A stretch of DNA of 64,000 nt, from contig JAVBRD010000010.1 in assembly GCA_031548365.1 (NCBI GenBank), forward strand, positions 91,666 through 155,665, read 5' to 3'. Numbering within the stretch: the first letter of the stretch is position 1; each line of letters begins with the position of its first letter. A model generated the notes under the pieces. The model saw only the letters and a list, made by a program, of their open reading frames with translations. It did not search any database and was not told the DNA's origin. The position numbers and the translations under genes are program-made. The DNA is from JAVBRD01 sp031548365 (GTDB lineage Bacteria > Bacillota > Clostridia > Christensenellales > UBA1750). Positions 1-8,474 of the stretch are shown here, piece after piece.

Positions 1-420
1 GCGTTTATCCACCACAAGCTCGCTGAGCGCGAGCAAACCGTCCACCTCAGCAATAATGGCTTCCGGCGCGGGGCCGACCTCGTAGTCAGCCCAATCCGAC
101 GCGGCCATGGGCGCGGGAAAACACGCGGAAACCACGCGGGCTTGATACGCACGCAAGCCGTCAGGAGCGACGGTGTTCATCGCGGGGACAACGCCTGCGG
201 CATCTGTTTCGTCCACCTCAAAATCCATCAGCTCGTAGATGCTCGACGTGCCAACAGGCAAAGGGGCGGTGAAGCTGAGCACGGTGTGAGGGTTGAACCC
301 CGCCGTGTATTTAACCGGCAATCCCGAGCGCCTCAAAAGGCGCTGCACTGCGCGCTGAAGGTCAAGATGCGACATGTGAAGCGCAGCGCCCGTCTTTTCA
401 AACCGTACGATCAGCCGCAT
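1..420 (-). CDS. DUF2344 / TIGR03936 radical SAM-linked protein (3' end outside window)
   Basis: The minus-strand frame opens at the ATG at 418-420 and stays open to the window edge, so only the first 140 or so codons are present. It begins MRLIVRFEKTGALHMSHLDL-like (read with one extra Ala), followed by a basic helix and GFNPH, which is the typical opening of the TIGR03936/DUF2344 family. These proteins are almost always encoded directly after a TIGR03960 radical SAM protein, as here, where the start overlaps the end of that gene by 10 bases. The biochemical role is not settled; the family is often found next to RNase G and ribosomal protein L21 genes, which may follow outside the window. 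The match rests on remembered family features, not a search. Confidence 0.85.
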   Translation of the reverse strand, partial: MRLIVRFEKTGAALHMSHLDLQRAVQRLLRRSGLPVKYTAGFNPHTVLSFTAPLPVGTSSIYELMDFEVDETDAAGVVPAMNTVAPDGLRAYQARVVSACFPAPMAASDWADYEVGPAPEAIIAEVDGLLALSELVVDKR

Positions 421-2219
421 GGCAAGGCCTCCTTTCCACACACGTCGGAAAGGCCACAGCCATTGCAAACGCCGCGGCAATCGCGCGTAAGCTCAGCATC
501 CATCGCTCGCTCATACTCGCGGCGCAGGAACTGTTTGCTCACGCCTGCGTCCAAGTGATCCCATGGCAAAGGCTCATTCATGCCAAGAACGCGGCTTGCG
601 CATTCCTGCGCTGAAAGGCCGATTTCATCAAACGCTTTAAGCCAAAGGCCAAGTTTGAAACGATCCTGCCAGCCATCAAAGCGGCAGCCCAGTTCAAAAG
701 CGCGCTCAAGCACAGGCGCGAGTTCACGCCCGCCGCGAGCGAATGCCGCCTCAAGCATGGAAAGCGGCGGCTCATGCCAGCTGAAATTGACACCCTTCAT
801 TTTGAGCAGTCCACGCAAGCGCGTTTGCTTTTCACGAAGTTCCTCCTGCGTGTTTTGCCCAGACCATTGGAAAGGTGTGAACGGCTTGGGCACAAAGGAT
901 GACGCGGACACGGTCAGGGAGAGCGGTTTACGCTTCTCTCCCGACGTGACCTTTCTGTAGAGTTCGGTCACTTTGCGCGCAAGATGCGCGATGCCTTCAA
1001 CGTCCTCCATTGTTTCAGTGGGCAGGCCAATCATGAAGTACAGCTTAACACTCGACCATCCTGCCGAAAACGCGTCGCTCGCGGCGTCCATCAGGTCTTG
1101 CTCGGACACGCCTTTGTTGATCGCGTCGCGCAAGCGCTGCGTGCCCGCCTCAGGTGCGAACGTCAGCCCCGCTTTGCGGACGTCGGCTGCGTCACCCAGA
1201 GCTTCCTTGAGCTCAGAGTCGATGCGGAGCGAGGGAAATGATAGGTTAACGCGCTTACTCCGGAGCTGTTTGGATAAGCCGGAGGCAAGGGACTTGAGGT
1301 TTGTGTAGTCCCCGGTTGAGAGCGATGACAGGCTGATTTCCTCATAGCCCGTGTACTCGACAAGCCGTTTCGCGCGCTCAATCAAGTCCTCTGCTTTTCG
1401 TTCGCGCACAGGTCTGTAAATCATGCCCGCCTGACAGAACCTGCACCCGCGAGAGCAGCCGCGCGCAACCTCCAGCATGATACGGTCGTGCACGATCTCG
1501 CCGAAAGGAACGACGAGACGCTCCGGAAAGAATGCCGCGTTTAGGTCAGTCACGATTCTGCGCTTGATGACGGGCGGCACATCCTCCCGCGTAGGTTTAC
1601 CGTCCACGTAGAATCGTGGCACGTAGATGCCGGGAATGCCCGCGAGCGTGAGTAAAAGCTCATCTCGTGAACCGCCGCGTTCCTTGTTGGCCATGACCGC
1701 GCGGCAGATCTCAAGCGTGACCTCCTCGCCATCTCCCAGCGCAATGGCGTCGATAAAAGGCGCTATGGGTTCGGGGTTGAGCGCGCATGGCCCGCCTGCG
1801 ATGACGAGGGGTCCGCACGTACGGTCAGCGGACCTGAGTGGGAGGCCGGCCAGATCCAGCATTAAAAGTATGTTCGTATAGCTCATTTCGTATTGAAGTG
1901 TAAAACCGAGCACGTCGAACTCTGCGATGGCGTCCCGCGACTCGAGTGCGAACAGCGGCACGCCATGCTCGCGCATGAGCGCCTCCATGTCCTGCCAAGG
2001 CGCGAAAACGCGCTCGCAGGACATGTCCGGCTGCGCGTTAATGAGCTCATAGATGATTTTCATGCCGAGGTGGGACATGCCGACCTCGTACGTGTCCGGG
2101 AATGCGAACGCAAACCTGAGCATGCGCCCGTTTTTGCGCGCTTGATGCGCGCCGTACTCGCCGCCAGCATAACGCGAGGGTTTCTCCACGCGCGCAAGTA
2201 GCGAATCAATGCTGATCAA
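411..2219 (-). CDS. TIGR03960 family B12-binding-like radical SAM protein
   Basis: Encodes about 602 residues. An N-terminal cobalamin-binding-like region is followed by a radical SAM core with the cluster motif GCSRGCRFCQAG (CxxxCxxC), so it should bind a [4Fe-4S] cluster and SAM. The C-terminal end carries further cysteines (CRGVCNGCGLSDVCG), perhaps for a second cluster or zinc. The family partners with the DUF2344 protein encoded downstream; its substrate is unknown. I start it at the TTG at 2217-2219 because GGAGG sits about six bases upstream and the family normally begins close to the LARVEKPSRY motif. The longer frame to 2258 lacks a ribosome-binding site. Confidence 0.85.
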   Translation of the reverse strand: MISIDSLLARVEKPSRYAGGEYGAHQARKNGRMLRFAFAFPDTYEVGMSHLGMKIIYELINAQPDMSCERVFAPWQDMEALMREHGVPLFALESRDAIAEFDVLGFTLQYEMSYTNILLMLDLAGLPLRSADRTCGPLVIAGGPCALNPEPIAPFIDAIALGDGEEVTLEICRAVMANKERGGSRDELLLTLAGIPGIYVPRFYVDGKPTREDVPPVIKRRIVTDLNAAFFPERLVVPFGEIVHDRIMLEVARGCSRGCRFCQAGMIYRPVRERKAEDLIERAKRLVEYTGYEEISLSSLSTGDYTNLKSLASGLSKQLRSKRVNLSFPSLRIDSELKEALGDAADVRKAGLTFAPEAGTQRLRDAINKGVSEQDLMDAASDAFSAGWSSVKLYFMIGLPTETMEDVEGIAHLARKVTELYRKVTSGEKRKPLSLTVSASSFVPKPFTPFQWSGQNTQEELREKQTRLRGLLKMKGVNFSWHEPPLSMLEAAFARGGRELAPVLERAFELGCRFDGWQDRFKLGLWLKAFDEIGLSAQECASRVLGMNEPLPWDHLDAGVSKQFLRREYERAMDAELTRDCRGVCNGCGLSDVCGKEALPCG

Positions 2220-2272
2220 ACTGTTTCCTCCTAACAATGAAACGAAGGATCGCTGCATGTAGGCTCCCGGAT

Positions 2273-4957
2273 TTACGCTTCCTTGCCGCAGCAGTGCTTG
2301 TATTTCTTGCCGCTTCCGCAGGGGCAGGGATCGTTTCGGCCGACGCGATCCGAAGCCTTACTCTTCTTTGGCGCTGCAGGTAGGTTGTCGCCATGGGTTG
2401 CGGCGGTGGGTGTCGCGACCTCCTGGCGCTCAATTTTCTTCTCAAACGCGATGTGGAAGAGCATGCGAACGGTCTCCTCGCGGATGGACGCGATCATCTG
2501 CTCAAACATCTCATATCCTTCGAGTTTGTACGCGACAACCGGATCTTTCTGCGCGTAAGCGCGCAGGCCAATGCCCGCACGGAGCTGATCCATGGCGTCG
2601 ATGTTGTCCATCCAGTGTTCATCGACCGAGCGCAAGAGCACCACGCGCTCGACCTCGCGCATATCAACGCCCACATCGTTCGCGGCTTTTTCGCGAGCGG
2701 AGTACAGCTCGCTTGCGCGGGCGTAGAGCGCTTCCTTGATCTGCTCGATTCCCATCCCCTCGGTAATGCGGGTGACGTCACCCGGTGCCAAGCACAGACG
2801 TGAGAGTTCGCGGTCGAGCGCGTCAATGCGCCAGTCTTCTCCGCCTTCATCGTTGCAGTGCTGGTCGACACTCTCGTCAATGATGCGCTTCACCATATCG
2901 AAGATGGTCTTGCGCATGTCGTCGCCTTCAAGCACTTGCTTGCGCTGCGCGTAAATAACCTCACGCTGGAGGTTCATCACGTCATCGTACTGAAGGACGT
3001 GCTTGCGGATGTCGAAGTTACGGCCTTCAACGCGCTTCTGAGCGTTTTCAATCTGTTTGGAGAGCATGCCCTGCTCGATTGCTTCGTCCTCTTGAAGGCC
3101 GAGACGCTCGACCAGCGGCGCGATGCGATCGCCGCCGAACAGGCGCATCAGGTCGTCCTCAAGCGCGATATAGAAGCGTGAGGAGCCAGGGTCACCTTGG
3201 CGTCCCGCGCGGCCGCGCAGCTGATTGTCGATGCGGCGCGCTTCGTGGCGCTCTGTGCCGATGATCGCGAGGCCGCCGACCGCGACTACCTTCTCGTGCT
3301 CGGAATCCGTGCTTTTTTTGAACTCGGAGAGCTTGTCGCGGTACGCGTTTTTGGCATTCCGCTCCTCCTCGCTCCGCGCGTCCTCGTGGCTTGTCGCCGC
3401 CTCGATCAGCTCGTCGGTGTAGCCCTCGCCGCGCATCCACTGACGGGCAAGGAACTCGGGGTTGCCACCCAGCAGGATGTCGGTCCCGCGCCCCGCCATG
3501 TTCGTTGCGATGGTCACGCTGCCGAACTTGCCCGCTTGCGCGACGATTTCGGCCTCTTTTTCATGGTGCTTTGCGTTGAGCACAACATGCCTGACGCCTT
3601 TTTGCTCAAGCAAGTGCGAGAGGTGCTCCGATTTTTCAACTGAAACCGTGCCGACGAGTACGGGCTGTCCAGTCTTGTTGCGCGCGATGATGTCCTCGAC
3701 AACCGCGCGGAACTTGCCCGCCTCCGTGCGGTAAATGCGGTCGTCCTCGTCTTTGCGGATCATGGGTCTGTAAGTCGGGATCTGCACGACGTCGAGCTTG
3801 TAGATTGCCTGGAACTCGCCCTCTTCGGTCTTGGCCGTTCCCGTCATGCCTGACAGCTTTTTATACATGCGGAAATAGTTCTGGAACGTGATCGTAGCGA
3901 GCGTCTTGGATTCGCGCTCGACCTTGACGCCTTCCTTGGCCTCAATCGCCTGATGAAGCCCTTCTGAGTACCGGCGTCCCACCATGAGGCGGCCGGTGAA
4001 CTCATCGACGATGATGACCTCGCCGTCCTTGACGACATAGTCGACATCGCGCTTCATCATGAACCGCGCCTTGAGCGCTTGATGGATGTGGTGGTTTAAG
4101 TCCGTGTTCTCCGCGTCGCCGATGTTGGGCACGCCGAAAAACTTTTCGGCTTTCTCAACGCCCGCGTCAATAAGGTTGATCGCCTTGAGTTTTTCGTCGC
4201 GCGTAAAATCAATTTCGGGCGTAAGCCTGGAGGCGAATTTGTCAGCCTTGTCGTATAGCTCGGTCGATTTCTCGCCCTGTCCCGAAATGATCAGCGGTGT
4301 GCGCGCCTCGTCAACCAGGATGGAGTCAACCTCGTCTACGACCGCGAACGCGTGACCACGCTGAACCATGTGTTCTTTGCGTACCACCATGTTGTCGCGC
4401 AGGTAGTCGAAGCCCAGTTCGTTATTTGTGCCGTAAGTGATGTCGGCGGCGTACGCGTCGCGGCGTTCTTCGTTGTCAAGTCCATGCAAAATCACGCCGA
4501 CGGTTAGTCCAAGAAAATTATGGAGCTTGGCCATCCAATGGCCTTGAAAGCGCGCGAGATAGTCGTTGACGGTAACCACATGCACGCCTTTACCCGCAAT
4601 GGCGTTAAGGTACGCGGGCAGCGTGGCGGCGAGTGTCTTGCCCTCGCCCGTCTTCATCTCGGCAATGCGTCCCTGATGGAGCACGATGCCGCAAGCGAGC
4701 TGTGTGGGGAACGGTTTTTGCCCGAGTACTCGCACCGACGCCTCACTCACCACCGCGAACGCTTCGGGGAGCAAATCGTCCAGCGACTGACCCTCCGCGA
4801 AACGCTGTTTAAACTCGTCCGTTTTTGCGCGAAGCTCAGCGTCAGTCAAAGCCTTCATCTTTGGTTCAAGGCCCTCGATGACGGCAACTGTTTTCATGAG
4901 TTTTCTTACTTCGGCATCATCGTTATTGCCGAACAGTTTGCTGATAAAATTCAACAA
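2273..4957 (-). CDS. secA: SecA preprotein translocase ATPase
   Basis: This is the motor that drives preproteins through SecYEG, acting at the inner face of the membrane. The roughly 894-residue protein has Walker A (TGEGKT), the DEVD Walker B with DEARTPLIISG after it, the preprotein cross-linking and helical scaffold regions, a second helicase lobe (GRAGRQGDPGSS) and the C-terminal SEC-C zinc motif NDPCPCGSGKKYKHCCG. All appear intact. I choose the TTG at 4955-4957, nine bases after AGGAGG, because SecA proteins usually begin with a sequence like LNFISKLFG. The longer ATG-like frame to 4981 would overlap that ribosome site. A clear sigma-A promoter lies upstream at 4989-5017. Confidence 0.97.
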   Translation of the reverse strand: MLNFISKLFGNNDDAEVRKLMKTVAVIEGLEPKMKALTDAELRAKTDEFKQRFAEGQSLDDLLPEAFAVVSEASVRVLGQKPFPTQLACGIVLHQGRIAEMKTGEGKTLAATLPAYLNAIAGKGVHVVTVNDYLARFQGHWMAKLHNFLGLTVGVILHGLDNEERRDAYAADITYGTNNELGFDYLRDNMVVRKEHMVQRGHAFAVVDEVDSILVDEARTPLIISGQGEKSTELYDKADKFASRLTPEIDFTRDEKLKAINLIDAGVEKAEKFFGVPNIGDAENTDLNHHIHQALKARFMMKRDVDYVVKDGEVIIVDEFTGRLMVGRRYSEGLHQAIEAKEGVKVERESKTLATITFQNYFRMYKKLSGMTGTAKTEEGEFQAIYKLDVVQIPTYRPMIRKDEDDRIYRTEAGKFRAVVEDIIARNKTGQPVLVGTVSVEKSEHLSHLLEQKGVRHVVLNAKHHEKEAEIVAQAGKFGSVTIATNMAGRGTDILLGGNPEFLARQWMRGEGYTDELIEAATSHEDARSEEERNAKNAYRDKLSEFKKSTDSEHEKVVAVGGLAIIGTERHEARRIDNQLRGRAGRQGDPGSSRFYIALEDDLMRLFGGDRIAPLVERLGLQEDEAIEQGMLSKQIENAQKRVEGRNFDIRKHVLQYDDVMNLQREVIYAQRKQVLEGDDMRKTIFDMVKRIIDESVDQHCNDEGGEDWRIDALDRELSRLCLAPGDVTRITEGMGIEQIKEALYARASELYSAREKAANDVGVDMREVERVVLLRSVDEHWMDNIDAMDQLRAGIGLRAYAQKDPVVAYKLEGYEMFEQMIASIREETVRMLFHIAFEKKIERQEVATPTAATHGDNLPAAPKKSKASDRVGRNDPCPCGSGKKYKHCCGKEA

Positions 4958-4988
4958 GTAAGGGTTCCTCCTAAGGGTCATTCAGATT

Positions 4989-5017
4989 ATTTTACCACGC
5001 TCACGCTTTTGTTACAA
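4989..5017 (-). promoter_or_regulatory. sigma-A promoter of secA
   Basis: On the minus strand TTGTAA (5012-5017) is separated by 17 bases from TAAAAT (4989-4994), with TG one base before the -10 element. The start codon of secA is about 30 bases downstream. The match to consensus and ideal spacing make this the likely secA promoter. Confidence 0.7.
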
Positions 5018-5058
5018 CCGGTGAATGCCTGGCAGAAATGATTATCACGAAACAACGC

Positions 5059-5080
5059 GCCCGCCCCTATCGGGGCGGGC
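5059..5080 (-). terminator. Hairpin terminator after rpmB
   Basis: A 9-base-pair perfect stem (GCCCGCCCC with GGGGCGGGC) with a 4-base loop lies seven bases past the rpmB stop codon. The minus strand downstream reads GCGTTGTTTCG, so the T-rich tract is weak. It separates rpmB from secA. Confidence 0.6.
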
Positions 5081-5086
5081 AGCAGG

Positions 5087-5290
5087 TTATTGCCTGGGGC
5101 GATTGGTTTTTGTCATGGTTCGCATGCAGCGGGTGCACGCTTTTACGCGCTGCTTGACGCCGTGCTCAACGACCGTCATGACCTGTATGTTGGGCTTGAA
5201 CACGCGGTTACTTCTGCCGGTGACGTAAACTGACCGATGCGTTACCGCCACGCCGTAAGTGGGTTTTTTCCCACAGATCTCACATATCAA
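5087..5290 (-). CDS. rpmB: 50S ribosomal protein L28
   Basis: Large-subunit ribosomal protein of 67 residues. It opens with MICEICGKKP, and two Cys-x-x-Cys pairs (CEIC near residue 3 and CTRC near residue 52) show the zinc-binding form. The middle contains the conserved block SNRVFKPNIQ. The start is a TTG at 5288-5290 behind AGGAGAG. The gene stands alone with its own terminator. No good promoter is visible between 5291 and 5371; the nearest strong minus-strand promoter is at 5543-5571, with a terminator and a small leader ORF between it and rpmB, suggesting regulated expression. Confidence 0.96.
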   Translation of the reverse strand: MICEICGKKPTYGVAVTHRSVYVTGRSNRVFKPNIQVMTVVEHGVKQRVKACTRCMRTMTKTNRPRQ

Positions 5291-5315
5291 GGGACTCTCT
5301 CCTATGCTCCTACGC

Positions 5316-5342
5316 TCAGACGCTCTCTATCCTAGGCGGCAT
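5316..5342 (-). CDS. Possible 8-residue leader ORF upstream of rpmB
   Basis: An ATG at 5340-5342 sits seven bases after a near-perfect AAGGAGG (5350-5356) and opens an 8-codon frame (MPPRIESV) that stops at 5316-5318, 25 bases before the rpmB start. Such a strong ribosome site before so short a frame is unusual by chance. It could be a leader peptide that tunes rpmB translation, or the ribosome site may be fortuitous. There is no experimental evidence. Confidence 0.35.
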   Translation of the reverse strand: MPPRIESV

Positions 5343-5367
5343 ACAACACCCTCCTTCGATACGCGCA

Positions 5368-5537
5368 CAACAAAAAGCCGTGCGCGGCAAACACAAACGC
5401 GCGCACGGCCTTGCACCAACGATCGCAAGATCCTCGCGCCACATTTTTCAACAACAAACAAACCGCATTTTACGCGGCTTATCGCGTTAGAGAATTATGC
5501 AGCGATAGGCATCGGACGACCTCGATTCATCAAGCTA
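5368..5537 (-). ncRNA. Predicted leader RNA or small RNA upstream of rpmB
   Basis: The interval between the promoter at 5543-5571 and the terminator at 5372-5409 has no convincing coding frame but several local hairpins, for example TATCGC with GCGATA, and GCCGC with GCGG. The predicted RNA is about 165-170 bases long. I could not match it to tmRNA, 6S, SRP RNA, RNase P RNA or a known ribosomal-protein leader by eye. It may be an attenuated 5' leader for rpmB or an independent small RNA. Confidence 0.4.
5372..5409 (-). terminator. Intrinsic terminator upstream of rpmB (attenuator or sRNA end)
   Basis: The minus strand has a 10-base-pair perfect stem (GCCGTGCGCG with CGCGCACGGC) followed directly by TTTTTGTTGT. 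It lies between the promoter at 5543-5571 and rpmB, so it would end a transcript of about 165 bases unless read through. Confidence 0.75.
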
Positions 5538-5542
5538 ATGAC

Positions 5543-5571
5543 AGTATACCAAACGAGTTCGAACGTTGCAA
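5543..5571 (-). promoter_or_regulatory. Strong sigma-A-type promoter, minus strand
   Basis: TTGCAA (5566-5571) is 17 bases from TATACT (5543-5548), with an extended TGG directly before the -10 element. Transcription would start near 5536 and run toward rpmB. It is the best promoter match between rpmB and the methyltransferase remnant. Confidence 0.65.
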
Positions 5572-5893
5572 GCACCTCGGGTGTTGTGTTTTGTCGGCGC
5601 ACGCAGTGATTGCCCGGCGCGCCGAAACGCGGCCGTGTGCAATAGCATTTCGCTTGATGTATATGATGAACGCTGCCACGCAAACGCGGAGGACGTCCGA
5701 AGGTTAGCCCTCCGAAATAGAGAGGATACCGAATTGCTCTTGGCTGGGTCAACTTGCACGACTTTTCATTCAATTGCGCGCTCCTGTTCGAGCGTTTCCA
5801 AATTCGCATTATCTGCAAAGACCGCCCCGATGCGCGCAGAAATCTGGCATTGCGCTCAAAAGCAACTCCGCTGTCCGCTGGGCGTCTTCCGTA
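5572..5893. other. Stretch without a recognisable gene
   Basis: I see no gene I can support here. Short frames on both strands have gene-like fragments (for instance a minus-strand frame ending near 5770 and the upstream part of the methyltransferase frame) but none is continuous or recognisable. It may hold the decayed start of the methyltransferase pseudogene that follows. Confidence 0.5.
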
Positions 5894-6514
5894 CGCTGCC
5901 CCGAATGCGCCGAGTACGTAGAAGACGCGGTCAACGCCGCCCCCCGACGGCCTCACCCCAAAGGAGATCCTCGCGGCGGAATTGTGGGTGATGGGACGCT
6001 GCGAGCATTTCGTGACGTTTACGCGCCCGGAGCACATGGCCGAAGGGTACGGCTTCATTCGCGGCTGGAGAAAAGAGCGCCTGCTGGAGCTTGCGGATTT
6101 GAAGGCAAAGCTGTGCTGGACGTGGGCAGCGGCTCAGGCCGCCTTGCGTTCGCGGCCGCGACCGTCGCGCGCGAAGTCTACGCAAGCGAGCCTGTTTGCA
6201 CCCTTCGCGAGTTTATGCGCGAGGAGTTCGCGCGCAGGGGCATTCGCGTCATGCGCGTGACGGACGGCATGGCTGACAACCTGCCGTACCCCGACAACAC
6301 CTTTGACATCGTCGTATCCGGACACGTCGTCGGCGACGACCATGACGCCGAGATCGCCGAACTCACGCGAGTGTGCCGTGCCGGCGGCACGCTGATCGAT
6401 TGTCTTGGCGAATCCGTGACAGATGGCATCGACGCTGAACTGCGTCGTCGCGGCTGGGAAGAGTATCCGTACACGAGCTTCTACGGCGGCAAAGTCCGCC
6501 GCTACCGCAAGTAA
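5894..6514 (+). pseudogene. Frameshifted class I SAM-dependent methyltransferase
   Basis: The SAM-binding motif VLDVGSGSGRLAFAAA, an acidic ASEP loop and DNTFDIVVSGHV show a class I methyltransferase. The reading frame is broken. From RCPECAEYVED (5894 on) it must shift at the run of six C at 5940-5945 to continue as DGLTPKEILAAELWVMGRC, then shift back near 6104, where one G seems missing, to reach GKAVLDVGSG. The two indels compensate each other. No convincing start codon was found upstream, so the N-terminus is also uncertain. Every other gene in the window is intact, so decay is more likely than random sequencing error, but homopolymer errors are possible. Confidence 0.65.
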
Positions 6515-6532
6515 GTGAGCAAATAACATCGT

Positions 6533-6563
6533 AAAAAGGGAGACCGAATTGCGGCCTCCCTTT
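6533..6563. terminator. Bidirectional terminator
   Basis: An imperfect hairpin (AAAGGGAG...CTCCCTTT) lies between the plus-strand methyltransferase remnant and the minus-strand regulator gene. On the minus strand the stem runs into TTTTT, giving a good terminator for the regulator; the plus strand side (TTTGGGTTT) is weaker. Confidence 0.6.
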
Positions 6564-6576
6564 GGGTTTCTGTCAG

Positions 6577-7107
6577 TTATATCATGCCCTTCTTCTCCGC
6601 GTGTCTTGACAAGACCTCCTTCCAGTGTTCACTCGAAATGAGTGATTTCGCCTCGGAGAGATCGACGTACCGGCCTTTCCCCCAATTCTGAATCACCAGC
6701 TCGGCAAGAAGACCATCCATTAAAAACTCGTCGCTCAGCATCTCCTGAAAATCCACGTTCATGCGTGCGCTCACGCCAGCGATCATCCCCTCGTACACCG
6801 TGTTATCGCGGCCTATCAGGTTCCCAAGGCGCGCGAGTGAATCCACGCCCTCCCGTATGTCCCGCGCCGACATGCGTTTTTCAAACTTCGTCACTATTCG
6901 TCCTCCATTGAGGAGGTGGTCGATTGTCGTTTCCAACACGGCGGACAAATCGCAGAGCAACGCGGTATCGGGGAGCGCGCGCCCACTCTCCCATTTAGAA
7001 ACCGCCTGCGGTGAAACACAGAGCCGCTCCGCAAGCTGCGTCTGCGTTAAACGTTTGCTCTTTCGCAGCAAGGCGATGATCGCACCGACCTCCGTTGAAT
7101 CGACCAA
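6577..7107 (-). CDS. XRE-family HTH transcriptional regulator
   Basis: The N-terminal third is a Cro/C1-type helix-turn-helix: TEVGAIIALLRKSKRLTQTQ, then LAERLCVSPQAVSKWESGRA and an LLCDLSAVLETTIDHLL tail. It should bind DNA as a dimer. The remaining 110 residues have no domain I recognise and may sense a signal or dimerise. I prefer the TTG at 7105-7107, five bases after GAGGTGA, giving 176 residues. A longer frame to a GTG at 7185 would add 26 residues, but it has no ribosome site and would translate through a 32-base palindrome. No obvious target gene is adjacent except itself and icd. Confidence 0.8.
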   Translation of the reverse strand: MVDSTEVGAIIALLRKSKRLTQTQLAERLCVSPQAVSKWESGRALPDTALLCDLSAVLETTIDHLLNGGRIVTKFEKRMSARDIREGVDSLARLGNLIGRDNTVYEGMIAGVSARMNVDFQEMLSDEFLMDGLLAELVIQNWGKGRYVDLSEAKSLISSEHWKEVLSRHAEKKGMI

Positions 7108-7125
7108 CCCGCTCACCTCAAATAA

Positions 7126-7157
7126 ATGATGATCCCGAACTAGTTCAGGATCATCAT
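7126..7157. promoter_or_regulatory. 32-base near-perfect palindrome upstream of the XRE gene
   Basis: ATGATGATCC then C-GAACTAGTTC-A then GGATCATCAT: 15 of 16 base pairs match with no spacer. It lies 18-50 bases before the preferred start of the XRE gene, a common place for an autoregulatory operator. On the minus strand it is followed by TTTATTTG, so it could instead be the terminator of icd. Both readings are open. Confidence 0.5.
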
Positions 7158-7265
7158 ACCTTGGTTCGCTCACATAATCAAACACCGCCTGGTTGTGTCA
7201 TCGTGTATATCCCTCAACCGTTCCGCGGCGAAAACGACGGATACTAAAGGACTGATCACGCCGTC

Positions 7266-8456
<1,191 letters not shown>

Positions 8457-8474
8457 TGAACTCTCTCCCTTAAA

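Noticed and set aside
5495..6058. Minus-strand frame of 187 codons in the gap before the methyltransferase remnant
   Set aside because: No ribosome site, covers the predicted promoter and RNA region, and gives no recognisable protein; the plus strand has the better methyltransferase reading.
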